Positions 33,971 to 46,129 of a DNA stretch of 64,000 bases are shown one piece after another. The position numbers were made by a program, and so were the translations under genes. The notes under the pieces are model-generated. The model made no database searches. It was not told where the DNA came from and saw nothing but the letters and a program-made list of their open reading frames with translations. The stretch is from Podocnemis expansa (taxonomy: Eukaryota > Chordata > Testudines > Podocnemididae), in NCBI GenBank assembly GCA_007922195.1, contig ML681992.1, forward strand, positions 41,875,221 through 41,939,220, in the 5' to 3' direction. Position 1 is the stretch's first letter. Each line of letters starts with the position of its first letter.

Positions 33971-34263
33971 CCCTAGCCAGTTAGTGCACTGAACATTCAT
34001 ACCTTGGCTTGCTGTGAACTAACTGACTATGTAGACAAGCCCTCAATGTTGCAATGCCTAACTTTAGCCACGCCAACTCCTACTGGAATGTAAAGCACCA
34101 AGTTAGGCACCCGAGATCCATATACAATGCATGGGAAGAATTAGGTAACTAATAATGAGAGCTACAGAAACGAGCAAGCTGGATGAGGAGCCACTTAATT
34201 TAGTCAATGGAAAATGCCAAGAAACAGTTAATGGGAGAGACTGAGAGAAACTGACTCCAGAAT

Positions 34264-35120
34264 ATCCCCTAACTCAAAGGTTAGAGCACCCACCTGCAAA
34301 GAGATGGGAGACAAGGGCTCAAGAACATAAAAACAGATATTCCCAGGGTCAGCTAATAGTCCGCTTAGTCTAGCATCCTGTTTGCCAGCAGTCACCAGTG
34401 CCAGATGTTTCAGAGAGAATGAACAGAACTGGGCAATTATCAAGTGATCCATTCACTAACATCCAGTCCCAGCTTCTGGAAGTCAGAAACACATAAGAGC
34501 ACGGAGTTGTATCCTTGACCACCTTGACTAATATTATTAGATCTCTCCTTTTTTTAAACTTATCTAATTCTTTTTGAAACCAGTTATATATTTGGCTTTC
34601 ACAACACATCCTGGCAATGAGTGCCACAGGTTGCCTGTTGTGTCAAGTACTTCTTTATTTTTGTTTTAATCTGCTGTCTACTAATTTCTTGGGGTGTCCC
34701 CTAATTCTTATATTATGTGAAGAAATAAGTAACACTTGCCTCTTCTTTTTCTCCACATCACTCATGATTTTTATAGACACCTATCTTATTGCCCCTTAGT
34801 CATCTCTTTTCTAACCTGAATAGTCCCAGTCATTTTAATCTTTCCCCATATAGAGGCTACTCCATACCCCTACTCATTTTTGTTGCCTTTCTCTGTAACA
34901 TGTCCAATTCTAATATATCTTTTCTGAGATGGGGTGACCAGAACGACACATAATATTCAAGGCATGATCATACCATGGATTTACATAAAGGCATTATGAT
35001 ATTTTCTGATTTATTATTATTTTCTTTCCTATTCTGTTCAATTCCTGCTCCAAATCAGGGAAAGAGGGGATTTAAGTTTGGGTCTCCTACTCCTTGGGTA
35101 AGTGCTCTAAATTGGGCTAA
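34264..35120. repeat. Palindromic tRNA-like repeat split by CR1
   Basis: The left half (CCCTAACTCAAAGGTTAGAG, CACCCACCTG, GATGGGAGACAAGGGCTCAA, 34,265-34,322) and the right half (GTTCAATTCCTGCTCCAAAT, AGTTTGGGTCTCCTACTCC, AAGTGCTCTAAATTGGGC, 35,036-35,116) together make one inverted-repeat unit like that at 24,861. GGTTAGAGCACCCACCT pairs with the inverse of GGGTAAGTGCTCTAA. The CR1 lies exactly between the halves, with GCTCAA / GTTCAA as the likely short target-site repeat. Confidence 0.7.
34321..35035 (-). mobile_element. CR1 LINE fragment, antisense (C-terminal RT and 3' UTR)
   Basis: Read on the minus strand, this contains the CR1 C-terminal RT region (decayed LEYYVSFWSPHLRKD and RKATKM readings near 34,850-34,950). 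The 3' UTR follows: in plus-strand terms AGAGAATGAACAGAACTGGG, CAATTATCAAGTGATCCATT and CAACACATCCTGGCAATGAG. The 3' end is the left edge at 34,321 (AAGAACATAA). No frame is intact; an 85-codon minus frame at 34,370-34,627 falls in the 3' UTR. Confidence 0.88.
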
Positions 35121-38100
35121 AGGTTGTATGTGTGTGGGGGAAGCATGCCATTACCATTTCCTCCAGAAGTTTCATTTTGTGTGAAACCAGATCCATTAGG
35201 CAGGCTCTGAGCTCACCCAATAGACTGAGCTCCAAATGCAAGACATGCAGCAGGATGCCTAATCTGAGGATTCTGTTAGTGTTAGGCATGAGCCAGGTGC
35301 CTAAGTAGCAACACTAAGGTGGCTGTACATACAAATCCATCTACCAGTTTTTAGAGCCTAAATGATTTAAATTGGTGGAAATTAGACACCAAGGGATTGT
35401 AGCAGCTACAGGGTTTGATAGCTGAGCTAAGGTTTTGAGGATCTAGATTTTGATGCATGCACCTAATTAAAGGCACATCAGGGATCTCTGCAAACCAAGT
35501 AGTCCTGGGACAGTTTGTTCATCCTGGGACATAATTTTTCCTGGTGAGGGTCAGTGTGCCTGCACAGGACTTTGTGCAAATTAACTACAGGCCCAAGAAT
35601 GGGTCCTTCCCTGCATGCTCTTCTCATGCTGCAGACCAGTGTATAGTAAACCAGGATAGGTTTGTGGCCTACAGGATCACTGTATGCCACAAAGGAGTAG
35701 GGAGGTAGCAATCTCTGTTCTGCCTCTCCACCAAAGGAACTTCAGTTCTGTCTAGCCTTTAGGTAGGCTGCAAAAGAGATGAGTAATGCTCCCTTGGACC
35801 TTTCTTCTCTCCAAGTCGACTGTGTCCTAGTCTAGACCAAAGCTGGTCCTTAATTTGGCTGAATGTGCATTGTTTGGCAATGAGGTCCAGCATGGCAAAA
35901 TACATTAGTGGAGTGTAACACATAATATATTAGTGGAGTGTAAAGCATAATACTGATATTAGAAAACAAAACAACCCCCCCATCCTTACTGCTGCTTTTA
36001 ATAATCAGACTTACTATATACCTTTGTCTCTGACACATTACGCAGACGTTAATCATGCAGGAGGCAAGATCAACAGAACATAATTACAAACTTCAAATAA
36101 GTGGTTGTACACAGAAGAGGGATCAGGGAACTTGTTCTTATCAACTATGCTGTTAGGATTAAGGCTGGATCTCAGTAATACAGGTTAAGGACTACTATAA
36201 ATCTCTTTCCTAAAGTTAAAATTTGCTTCACCTTTCCAATTTGTTCCCTTCTATCCATCCCCGTAGCCTCTTCCTTCCCTGTGGTCGGTATCCTCTTAGC
36301 AATTGCTGTTTTCTACAATGTTTTCACTATAAATAATGTACATTGCAATTTGGTGTCATTGGTTTCATTGCATTATTAACCTTCATAATTCAATTTTATT
36401 TTACACAGAGTTACTGGGCTTTTTCCCCATCATTCACTTCAGCAAAAACAGAGTGCTCATCCCAGGGTAATGGGGAATACACAATTATCTCCAGAGATGG
36501 TTTCTTGATGGTTTCTCTATGTCCTGGAGCACCTCAGTGGAGTAACAGAATGGAGAAGTTTCCTGAGAAAGCTGCCCCTTTTGGAACTCAGTGAATGGTT
36601 TAGCAGAGGCTACTCAGCTGCATGACATAGGAGCAGAGCCCTGCGGCAACTCATGTGCAAAGACAGGCTTTGGGTTTAGAAAGATCAAGTCTCCCTAAAA
36701 TTGGATGGAAGCTACAGCAGCCAGCAGTGAAGAAACCAGTTCAGAGAGTTCCAGAGCCTGATCCTCTCTTGCCCAGTGCTTAGCATAGTCATTTACACCA
36801 GTGTGAAATGAGTGCAATGTACTCGCAGGTCAGTATTGTAGCATGTCATACCTGAAGTTCTTTCTCCTTGCACTGGTATAAATAACTGAACATAGGAGAA
36901 GGCAAAAAAAATCTGGACTTCAGAATCTCATCCTGCTTGTCTACCAAGAGGAAAAAAAATGATGCTCCTCACTTTGAGAGAGAAGGAATGAGGTGCAATG
37001 CAGGCTTTAGGATCGGCACCCAAAAGAAGAGTCAACTGACCTATGTGAAAAGATGAGAGACAGCAATGCCTGGAAATGTATCCATTTGCTGAATACGAGA
37101 AGAGAGTGGAAGAATGGTGATCTACTGGCTGCAAAAGAGAAGATGGACTGGGAACTGCTGGAACCCCTGCCTATCAAGAGAAGCATGGGAAATGTGTCTA
37201 GGAGTGAGAGAAGGGCAGGACTACCAGACATGGGTATGAGGACGATGAAACAGCCCCTAGACACTGATCAACACCACACAGCCTTGAGGGGAAGGTTGGA
37301 AAACATGGCTCCAACAAGATCACCTAAATGTGTGTGGCTTCACAGGAAAGAAGAAGGGTAGATTGCCACAGAAAGAAAAGAAAAGTCATGGAAGTTTTCA
37401 GCCCATGTATACTAATGCAGGATTTTTGGTTTAACAACATTAAGGGTTAAACCCTCTTTGGATTCCCTTGCATAAAAAACTCTAGCCACAAGTCAAGTGG
37501 TGTGATTTAATTTTTTACTTCTGCATTCAAGGCTTTTTACATTGCTCTGACTGTGAAAACAGGCCTTTACGCTGGGCATAAGTTACATTACTTAGCATAA
37601 AAGAAATTCAGGCCCAACCATTGCAAAACTAGGTAAGGTCATCTCTTGAGCTGAAGGAGTGCATGCAGAAGAAGGTGACCTTTTAAAGAGTTTAAGATTT
37701 ATTGTCTACACTGTCCTTGCTGTGACGCAGTGTTACTGTTGCATATTTGCAGAGCATAGAAGCAAGCTGGGAAATACCTGCATACTCAATCCACATTCTT
37801 GTCCTTGCCAAAAAGCCTTGCTGCCAGCTGAAAATCATCTGGTGCACAAAGGCACTCTGACCATGACTTCTCCCCAGGTGTGACTGGAACACTCTAACCT
37901 GCACTAGAGAACGGGCATCACACAGACCTAGCTCTATCCTACCCTGAGAATCACCCCAAGTGGGGGTATTTTATATGTCACTAAGGTCCTGTGAACTGCT
38001 GCAGCAGTAGCAGCAAGGAGTTGAATCAGAAGGCCAGGTGCTGTTCTCATTTTTTTTTTTTTATCTCTCTCTCTAACATGGCTGTTTGGTATTACACTGT

Positions 38101-39200
38101 AAGATCAGACAGTAATGAGACAGTATCAGAATTCTCTCAAACAAAGGCAGAGCATTTTAAATGATTTTACCAATGGTACAGTATTCAAGTCAAACAGATT
38201 TTTGAGCCATTTCAAGTTGTTAACCTATTGGGATCAGGGGACATCACATAATGTGCTAGCAGTTTATAGGAGTCCTGGGAATTTGTATTCCTTATAAAAA
38301 GGTCAAAGATTGATCCTGCACAGTTAGTTTTGCCTTGCAAGGAAAAAAATATTATACAATTTTGACCTGAAAATACTTCTAGGTATATTGTTTTCAGATT
38401 TATGCAGCCTTAGAAGTCAGAATTTGGCAATTATCAAAATCAAATTTTTCAAGTGTTCTACCATGTTTATTCTAGGTGATTATAGTAGATACAGTCTCTA
38501 GGAAAGGTTGTTTAAAATTTTTAGTATTAGTACCTTTGCAGTACTTGATGGATGCTTCCCCCACCTCCCTTCTGAGAAGTCTGCTTCGAGTGACCCAGTA
38601 AGAACAAAATGACTGTAGGGCCTAGGACTGATATTACTTATGACAACAGTCATTATTTACATGAACATTGAGCTCAGTAGACCAGCTCTTCACTTTGTGT
38701 ACATCAGCACAGCCCCATTGACTTCAAAGGATTTGCCCTGCTTTATGAAGGTCCATATGAAGATCCTGTTCAGTGACCTACATATTACCAAGTATAAATT
38801 ACAATAGCCTTTTTTGACTAGGTATCATTTTATAGAAGGCAACATTTTCCTGTTTGCCGTCCAGGATTTCCTAGGTCTCTGGACCATTGAAGGAGATGAT
38901 TTAGCTCTGTCTCAAATAATTAGTGAAAGCCGAATGGCTCACTGAATAAGAGACTGACTTATGCAGCTGGCCTGTCTCCTGTCGACTGCTGCCAAAATTC
39001 ACCAGCCATGTAGACAAAGCCTGAAACTTCAAGTTAAGCTACAAAGCCCTGGGATGACTGCCTGCCTAGTCAAACACAGGACAAGCACAAAAGTCAAATA
39101 TTCAACACTTGAATAGAGAACTGTTGTTACTGCTGTGGCTTATTTTTTAGCTTTCTGTAGCCCAAATGGAGAAAGTTTATAAGAATATTATCCTTTTACT
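35121..39200. other. Long stretch with no recognised gene or element
   Basis: A two-copy ~27 bp tandem (TATTAGTGGAGTGTAA...) lies at about 35,901-35,951. Poly-T runs lie at 38,049-38,062. Frames of 60-102 codons on both strands (for example 36,343-36,594 plus, 37,053-37,361 plus, 37,007-37,264 minus) show no domain, overlap one another and lack flanking splice signals I would trust. Distant repeats could still be hidden. Confidence 0.4.
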
Positions 39201-39214
39201 AGCTGTAACCCATC

Positions 39215-40080
39215 AAAAGTGATCGGGGGGGGAAATCAGTGGGGTGGGGAAACCAGGAGAATGGAGGTAGCCTCTGCATTGGGCCGCCTCGCCCCACCCA
39301 CAGGGCAGGGAACAGCCAGCTCAGGGGTGGAGCAGGCCAGCTGTTCCACACTGGGGGCAGGGAGGGCCGGCCCAGAGGCAGGGTGGGAAAGCAGAGCCCA
39401 GCCCCTCGACTGACCTGCTCTGCCCCAGGCTCAAAGAAGGGGTAGGAGTGTGGGGCCAGCCTTTGTGCCAGCCCTCCTGCCCCCCCATGCAGGGGGTCCC
39501 GTGCTAGGGACAGCCCTGTGAGGGCAGGGCAGCGGGCACTCAGGGGCATCCTGGGAAATGGGTGCAGTTGTGGGAGACTCTACTGGAGTTGCCGCTAGAG
39601 GCAGCAGTGCCCATGGCCCGGGGACTCAGCTTGGCCAGTGGAGTCTGGGGGCCTCCGGCACACTAGAGGGTCCCTCCCCCCAGCATTGGCCAGGGGAGGG
39701 GAGTGGAGTGGAGGGAACGCTCCCACTGTGGGACCCACATACCTCATCACACGTTCCTCACACATCCGATACCTGGTTCCAAGCATGGTGATGCCTGGGC
39801 TTGTTCCCTGCCCCCTTGGGGCTGCTCCTCGAACCCTCAAATCTTGCTCCCCCCACCCCGGGTTGCCCTCTGACCCTCTCAATCCAAGTGTCTCATCCAG
39901 GGCTGCTCCCTGTCCCCCAGAATCTGCCTGCCCCCACCACTCGCATAGCACAGCAGAAGCTGGCAGTTTTCAAAGCAGGGTAGACTCCCCTCCAGTCTCC
40001 CGGTAGCACTGCCTGCCCTGCGCATATGCACGGGAGCCAAGACATTTCACATCATGCACGCACGCACCTAGCAAATTAGG
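39215..40080. other. GC-rich island, probable transposon interior, unclassified
   Basis: Composition switches abruptly to GC-rich near CGGGGGGGG (39,223) and back to AT-rich after GCACGCACGCACCTAGC (about 40,060). Inside are CCAGCTCAGGGG / GGGCAGGGAGGGC strings like those in the hAT interiors. A TACTAGCTGTAACCC string lies just before it at 39,197. I could not define matching TIRs or a TSD. Overlapping frames of 60-122 codons on both strands are low-complexity. A CpG-island promoter is possible but less likely, since CpG is not enriched in most of it. Confidence 0.35.
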
Positions 40081-40351
40081 AGAGTTGATATGATTAACAA
40101 ACTATAGTTGGGAGAAGATTATATGGTGCTTGGGAAAGAGGAAAAGACCTACGCTACGTTAGAGGAAGATGAGGATGTTAGAGGCCACATTTTTTCTTTG
40201 GATTTCCATACTGTAACGTGTTTTACCCAACAGACATTAGCAGTTTCCTCTATTTCCAATTCTCAGACTACCAAGTTATTACACACAGACTCTTGTGGAT
40301 CAAACAAACAACAACCCTTCTTAGAGTATGAGTGATTAATTCAAGAGCCGG

Positions 40352-40520
40352 ACTGTGATGTTAATTTTAACCAAAATCATATATATGTGTATTTATACAT
40401 AGATACACATATACACACACATGCACATTATGCATTTGAAATCTGATGTAAATTTTAAACAACACACACAGTCACATCATCAGGTTTACATGCTTTTTTG
40501 TTTAAAATTAACATCACAGT
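40352..40520. repeat. Hairpin element with perfect 19 bp inverted repeat
   Basis: ACTGTGATGTTAATTTTAA at 40,352-40,370 is the exact reverse complement of TTAAAATTAACATCACAGT at 40,502-40,520. The 131 bp between hold a TATATATGTGTATTTATACA to ATACACACACATGC tract and another GATGTAAATTTTAAAC string at about 40,445. No TSD was seen. It may be a small MITE. Confidence 0.75.
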
Positions 40521-41263
40521 TCAAATATAAAGTGTGTATATGCCAATATAGCCAGTTACTATCTGCAGCCATGACTACTTTACAAATGCAAATATGCTAA
40601 TAATTAATCAAAATTATTGTTGTTCTCAGCAGGCAGACTAAAACCAATCCTAGCAGTTGCAGATGTTAAAAGTGCTCATTCATAGGTTTGCCGATATATA
40701 TGTGCTCATCTCTGTATGGAGTTCATAACTGATGGCTTGTCGTAATTCCAGATGAAATGCATGTTTCCACATTTGGAAACACTTGAGGGCTTTGGGTCAT
40801 ACTCACATTTCACCAGAGACCTTCAAGGGAAAGATATCTGAGATTTATAAGAAAAGTTGTTTCAAGGAAGAGAGAGTTTTGCTTGAATAATTTGTTACCT
40901 GAAGCATTCCACAGTTGTGGAAAACACTGAAAAAATGAAAATTCAATATTATTGCTATTAGCTGATTGTTACTTTGGACATGTCATGAGAGCTTATGTTT
41001 AGTGAGCCATATTTCCTGGGGTCAGCCAGCTACCTTTCCAAAAGCTTGCAGTGTGTATCAAAAATACAAATCAAAGCCATCTTTCTCCAGCTATGCCAAG
41101 TAGTTTAAATTATGGAAATAAAATTCTATGAAATATACACATGCTATCACCTCAATCCTGCAGACCCCATCCAGTAGCCACTGGGTAGAGTTGAAGGGAA
41201 GAGACAGACATTGTGGCTCCCAAATCTTGGGGATGGCTAGAGACTTGTTTGGCTCTCCATACA
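40521..41263. other. AT-rich stretch, nothing recognised
   Basis: No long frames and no element termini. Confidence 0.5.
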
Positions 41264-41271
41264 GTTTAGTA

Positions 41272-41512
41272 CAGAAGTATCAGACATGGCTCATGGGCTG
41301 AACCTTTTAGCCAGCCCATATCAGTGCTGCATGGGATCACACCCTCTCTCTCTGACAGAGAGAGAGGGATCTCAGAGCACAGTCTCACACAGACCACTCT
41401 GCTGTAATGCCACAAGAGTGCCCTATTATTTCAACTGATGGTATGTATGGCCCATTAAAAGTACATTTATGTCCAATCTGGGCCACCAAAGCAAATGAAT
41501 TTGACACCCCTG
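41272..41512. mobile_element. hAT MITE, 241 bp
   Basis: The left end is CAGAAGTATCAGACATGGCT; the right end inward is CAGGGGTGTCAAATTCATTT. The TSD is GTTTAGTA (41,264-41,271) and CTTTAGTA (41,513-41,520), 7 of 8 identical. An internal CTCTCTCTCTGACAGAGAGAGAG self-complementary tract lies near 41,345-41,368. Confidence 0.8.
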
Positions 41513-41520
41513 CTTTAGTA

Positions 41521-42274
41521 CATTCCTAGTGTTATAGTAAAGTACACTCCCCTACACTGTTAGAATTATTTGCTGGAGAATCCGGGTTCTTTTTGGCTCC
41601 TTTATAGACAAACTACCAGAGACAGTCACGTCTAGGGAGTTGTGCTACCAGGAATGGCAGTAACAGCAGGACTTCAGTAATGTGATTCCATAGGGTTTGG
41701 AGTTCGACCCACACTCTCTTCCCGTGGGTGCAGGGGAAAACACTCCTTCCCAGAAGACTGACTAAAGACAGGGTTGGCCTTATAAGTGAGTGCTATGGAC
41801 AACCTCTTAGGGTAGAGCAGTTGGGAGGGGGGGCACCATGGTCAAGAGGCAACAGAAGAATTAAACACATCCAGGAAGTAGGGGCATGGAAAAGTGGGAC
41901 TGTGGGGTGAGAGCCAGGCCCTCACCTGGGTCCACTCTCTGATCTCCCAGCAGCATGACCCCTGCAGTGCTGCCACCCCTCCACCTGCAGCTGCCTCTTC
42001 CTCAGTGAGTAGTACTTAAAAGATGCCAAAGAAAGTTCATCCAAGCTCTCATTTTCCTTAAAGCCTATCCTGATGAGGGAGAAACTTTAACGTGATCCTC
42101 ATTGATTTTTCATCCCCTTCTCCAGCTGTTAATGTAAGAGGGCATATTGCAATTCTGTTTATCCTGACCCTTTGCCATCATTATAGATTCTGAAGTGCAG
42201 ACCTTGTATCATCCAAAGCATAATTGCTCTGATGCAATTGCCCTTACCTATATGAATGTAAATCAGGAGTTACA
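41521..42274. other. Stretch with no recognised gene or element
   Basis: A single 60-codon frame at 41,728-41,910 lacks any domain; nothing else stands out. Confidence 0.5.
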
Positions 42275-42282
42275 CCTTAATG

Positions 42283-43372
42283 CAAGTGTGGGCAAACCAT
42301 GGCCCATGGATGAGGTGCTCTGGCCCATGCTCCCTTCCTCACCTCTTCCAAGATGCCAAGCAGGACGAGAGAGGCAGGAGACTCTGAAAGGTACAGAGTC
42401 TTGTGCTCTTCTCCCCTGTTGTCAAGGGCCAGCCCAGTGTCTCCAAGGCAGTGGTGGCAACTGCCCCTCATTGTAGCCATTGGGTGCGTAGGTGCTGCAG
42501 AGGGGGCACCAGCCAGGCTGGGGGGGTGGGCAATCTTTAAGAGAGAAGCAGAGCCAGAGACAGTTGGGTGCTGCCTCCTGCATCCTAATGCTGGAGATCT
42601 TTCCTCTCTGGGTGTGCTCACCGCCCAGCATACATAGAAACAAAGCCCAACTGCAGCACAACACTCGAGTCCCATGCGGGAAAGGAAGCTAAGAAGGGAC
42701 TGATGGTAATATCCTTCTGGGCAGCTGGGCTAGCGGCTGGAGCCGGAGGCTGGAGAACAAGGTCTTCTCTTCCAAGTGCCTGTCTCTTTCTTCCCCAGAG
42801 ATCCCCCTGCTTCAGCTTCCTAGAGCACAGCAGTTGAAAAGAAAAGGGAGGAGAGCTGTGGGAGGAGTGGTTCCCTCCGCAGCCATATAGTAAGTAAGGG
42901 AGGGGAGGACTCCTGGGACCGGGCAAAGGTGGGAGCTAATGGCTAGTCTGGACTCCCTGGAATGGGCTGCTTAGGAGTGTGTTTCCAGGGGTGTGGATGC
43001 AAGCTGCCTCCAGCCCAGAAGGACTGAGGGGGCAAGGCTAGGAGGTTGTGATACCCTCCCTCCAGCCCCAGGCACCAGAAACCCTCACTATGCTGCTGCA
43101 CCCAAACTCCCCCGCCGGCTCTGCAGCCGCACCCCACCTGGCTCCTAAACCTGGGAGAAAGGCTAAGTGTTGGCAGCACCCAGGCTCAGCTGAAGCTGGG
43201 AGTGAGGGGGAACGAAGCAAGCCCCAGCTCCACCCCTTTTTCCAGGAAGGGGGACTGGCCACTTGCCCCCACAAGCCCCACCCCACCTCTCTTCCCCCTC
43301 CCCCTCCTTGGCCCCTTATGAGTAACTATACGTCATATATGCCCCTCAGACCAAAACCGTTATCCACCCCTG
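42283..43372. mobile_element. hAT element, 1,090 bp, longest in the window
   Basis: The left end is CAAGTGTGGGCAAACCATGG; the right end inward is CAGGGGTGGATAACGGTTTT. Flanks are CCTTAATG (42,275-42,282) and CACTAATG (43,373-43,380), 6 of 8 identical. The interior is GC-rich. It yields several 80-132-codon overlapping frames on both strands, none with a BED finger, a hAT dimerisation domain or any other motif I know, so it is non-autonomous. Its length leaves room for a decayed transposase or captured DNA, but I cannot show either. Confidence 0.72.
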
Positions 43373-43774
43373 CACTAATGTCTACGGAGTTAGATGAGTA
43401 TAAACCTGGTGTAGGTAACTAAGAGGAGAATGAGGACCAATATCTGCTGTTTACCTGATCCCTGCACTGAGTTTCATCATCCTTCTTGTCATGTTTTTTC
43501 TAATAAACATTTGTGTCTCACCATGACTGTGAAGTATTAACATTAGTTTTCTAAAAACTAGATCTATTCAGAAACTAGAATTTCTGACCAGTGGGAAATT
43601 CCACCATTTACAAAGAAAGCCAAAAAACCCCACAAACCCTCCCACCCTCCAAAAATTTGAATTTTCCTATTTAAAAAAAGCTATGAAATTCCTAATGCTA
43701 ATCCTATCCCATTTAGATTTTACTGTTTCAACTTTTATACTGAAATATATGCAATAATGCAAATTGCGATAATA

Positions 43775-44778
43775 TGTCACCTGATGCACAATGGACTATG
43801 ATCTGTGTAACCTTCCTGTTCACATTGACAATGTAATTGTGCAGTTTGATGTAAAATGTGCCACATAACGTTCACTTTTGAATGCTCTGACATGTTATTA
43901 TAGTATCAGGTTTCCTGCAGCATCATGTATTTGTACAGATATGAAGCATGTCTCCAAGCATCTTACATGGCTCAGAGCAACAGGACTCTCTCTCAGCAGG
44001 GAGGCTGGAGAGGTGCATGACAAAGGCAATGCAAATTGAGGCCCTTGGCTCAAGTGGGACAATGAGAATCACAGAGCAGCATAGAGAAAGAGGAGAAAGG
44101 GGAGCAGGACATTGAAAACAAATACGCACACTTGGAATGTTTAGAGGCCTTTTTATTTTTTGGCCAGAGAAACACAATCATGAAAACAGCTTCAAGTGAG
44201 TGAACCTATCCATGGCACCAGGAAAGCCATGTTCAGCCAGTCTTGATCAGCAGCCAGTCTTATAGGTAAGAATAAGGAAAATAAACTAGACAATAATCCT
44301 GAATAGTGTTGTTAGATTAGCATGTGGTTTATATCTTTTATTTGCTCATGATAACTCCTAACTCCTTTATTAAATAATTGTGCTTGACTTGCTATACATT
44401 CACTTAAAATCACGTTCTAATCCATAACCTAGTTTCCCTCCCCCCACAAGCTGAGTGAACTTTAGAGGGTGTACGTATAAGCGAAGCTGGGCATACCCAG
44501 TTCTTTGACAAATGGGTAAACAAGTGTCTACGAGTCTATAGTGACTGGGCAGGGGACCTGAACCACGTAGGACAGAAAGTTATTAGGGGTGCTAGCTAGC
44601 CCTCAGTGGCTAAAGGGTGTACATCCACTGCCTGGGACAGATTACATGCCAGAGGCTGGTGTGGACCAACTCAGGAGTGAGTGGTCACCTGATGTAGTGG
44701 GGTGAATCAGGGTTCAGAAATAGAGATCAGCGGGTTGCAGTGGCATACCAGACCAAATTCTGGGAGGAGAATGTCACA
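43775..44778 (+). mobile_element. Solo-LTR-like repeat, copy 1, about 1.0 kb
   Basis: This copy aligns by eye along its whole length with 61,173-62,198. Shared strings include TATGATCTGTGTAACC, GTTTCCTGCAGCATCATGTA, TAGATTAGCATG with TATATCTTTTATTTG, TTTATTAAATAATTGTGC, and ATTCTGGGAG before a terminal TGTCACA. It starts TGTCACC.. and ends ..TGTCACA, fitting LTR TG..CA ends. Flanks TAATA / TTAAA are only 3 of 5 identical, so the duplication has decayed. It is probably a solo LTR of an old endogenous retrovirus or similar element; no internal coding region is present. Confidence 0.65.
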
Positions 44779-45982
44779 TTAAAATTAATCAAAATAATAC
44801 CATGAAACTTTTTACCTTATCAAAACTTTTTTCAGTGTTACTTGAAACAAGAAAGTAGAAATGCATCATTTTAACTTTTTCTCTCATTGACAATTTCATC
44901 CAACTGTTTTTATTTCTACAAAAAATCCATGGTTTAAAACAGAAAACTACTCCATGAAAAAATTCTGACAGCCTCTACTAGTAACTTTTAAAGCACGTCT
45001 TTCAACTTTTTTTTTGTTTGTTTTTTTAACTACAGGGTGGAACATATGGCCCATAATCTTCTATTGAAACAGATGAAGCATTATATATGATCACACTGAA
45101 TCCAAATCCTTGCTACAGGAACCAGCCTATTTGTACTATAACTGATGCATTTGCTTGGTAATGAACAGATTTTAATTCAAAGCAGCATATTTTCACCAAC
45201 TCTAATTGCTTTTATCTGAAACCACATTGCTCAAAACTAATGCATTTTAATTTAAACCAAGATATTTATCACATTCTCCCCCCACCCTCCAAGTCTGACA
45301 TCTTCAGCCAAACTAGTAGTTTTTTTTTCCCAAAGGAACGAATGAATTTCCAGTAAAACCACTGAACATTAATTTACACTAATGCAATTTCTTTTAAACA
45401 CTCCTGTCAATTAAAAACAATCTGAATTTTGATATGCATTAGAAAAGAGCTACATTAAAGTCAGAGTTAACAATACATGCTTGAAATCAGTATATTTTTA
45501 AATTAAATCAAATGTATTAGCTGCAATGGACACAATTTTGGCAACACTTCTTGAAAGTGTGTGCAATGTACATTACCATTGGGCCAAATCCTTTGCTGGT
45601 ATAAATCTATTGCTTTCATTGGAATGATTCTGATTTACCCAATTGATGATCAGATTCACTGGACAAATCCAGAATAGGAATCAGTAGTAAATCTATGAGC
45701 ATATGATATTGGGAAGCTAATTCTTCTCATTTATTCCAATTTTATACCACTGTAATCCTACTGATTTCAATTTAGATATACTGGATTTGTACCAGTGTGA
45801 GAGAAGAATCACATCACAGTGTACGTCTTCACATTTCCATGTAAAAAATGAAATAAAAAGTACATTAATGGTTTGATTTCCTTTTGCCTGTGATAGACGG
45901 TGGTAATTGCAACCTATAATGTAGATGGCTTGCAATGTCTTATGTGACTAAATAGTCCAAACTGTGATTTCAGTCTTTGGCA
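44779..45982. other. AT-rich stretch, nothing recognised
   Basis: A T-rich run lies at 45,008-45,027. No domain was found in the 72-codon minus-strand frame at 45,717-45,935. Confidence 0.5.
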
Positions 45983-45990
45983 CTTATTGA

Positions 45991-46121
45991 TAGAGCCCTG
46001 CAAATCCGTGGATATCCACCTTATATCCGCATCTACGGATACAACAAGGATATCCACAGACCATTTCTTGCGGATGCAGGTCAGATATGGATCCATTTAT
46101 TTGCATTTGTGCAGGGCTCTA
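45991..46121. mobile_element. Palindromic hAT MITE with TAGAGCCCTGCA ends, 131 bp
   Basis: The TIRs are TAGAGCCCTGCAAATCCG and, inward from the right, TAGAGCCCTGCACAAATGC. Nested inverted strings (GTGGATATCC / GGATATCCAC, ATATCCGCATC / GATGCAGGTCAGATAT) make most of the element foldable. Flanks CTTATTGA (45,983-45,990) and CTTATCGG (46,122-46,129) match at 6 of 8. It lies at the 3' edge of the antisense LINE at 46,122-48,245. Confidence 0.75.
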
Positions 46122-46129
46122 CTTATCGG

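Noticed and set aside
39215..40080. CpG-island promoter
   Set aside because: Most of the GC-rich island is poor in CpG, no exon follows, and similar composition occurs inside hAT elements.
42277..43422. Several 80-132-codon frames on both strands
   Set aside because: They are shadows of the GC-rich interior of the 1,090 bp hAT; no zinc finger or hAT dimerisation motif was seen.
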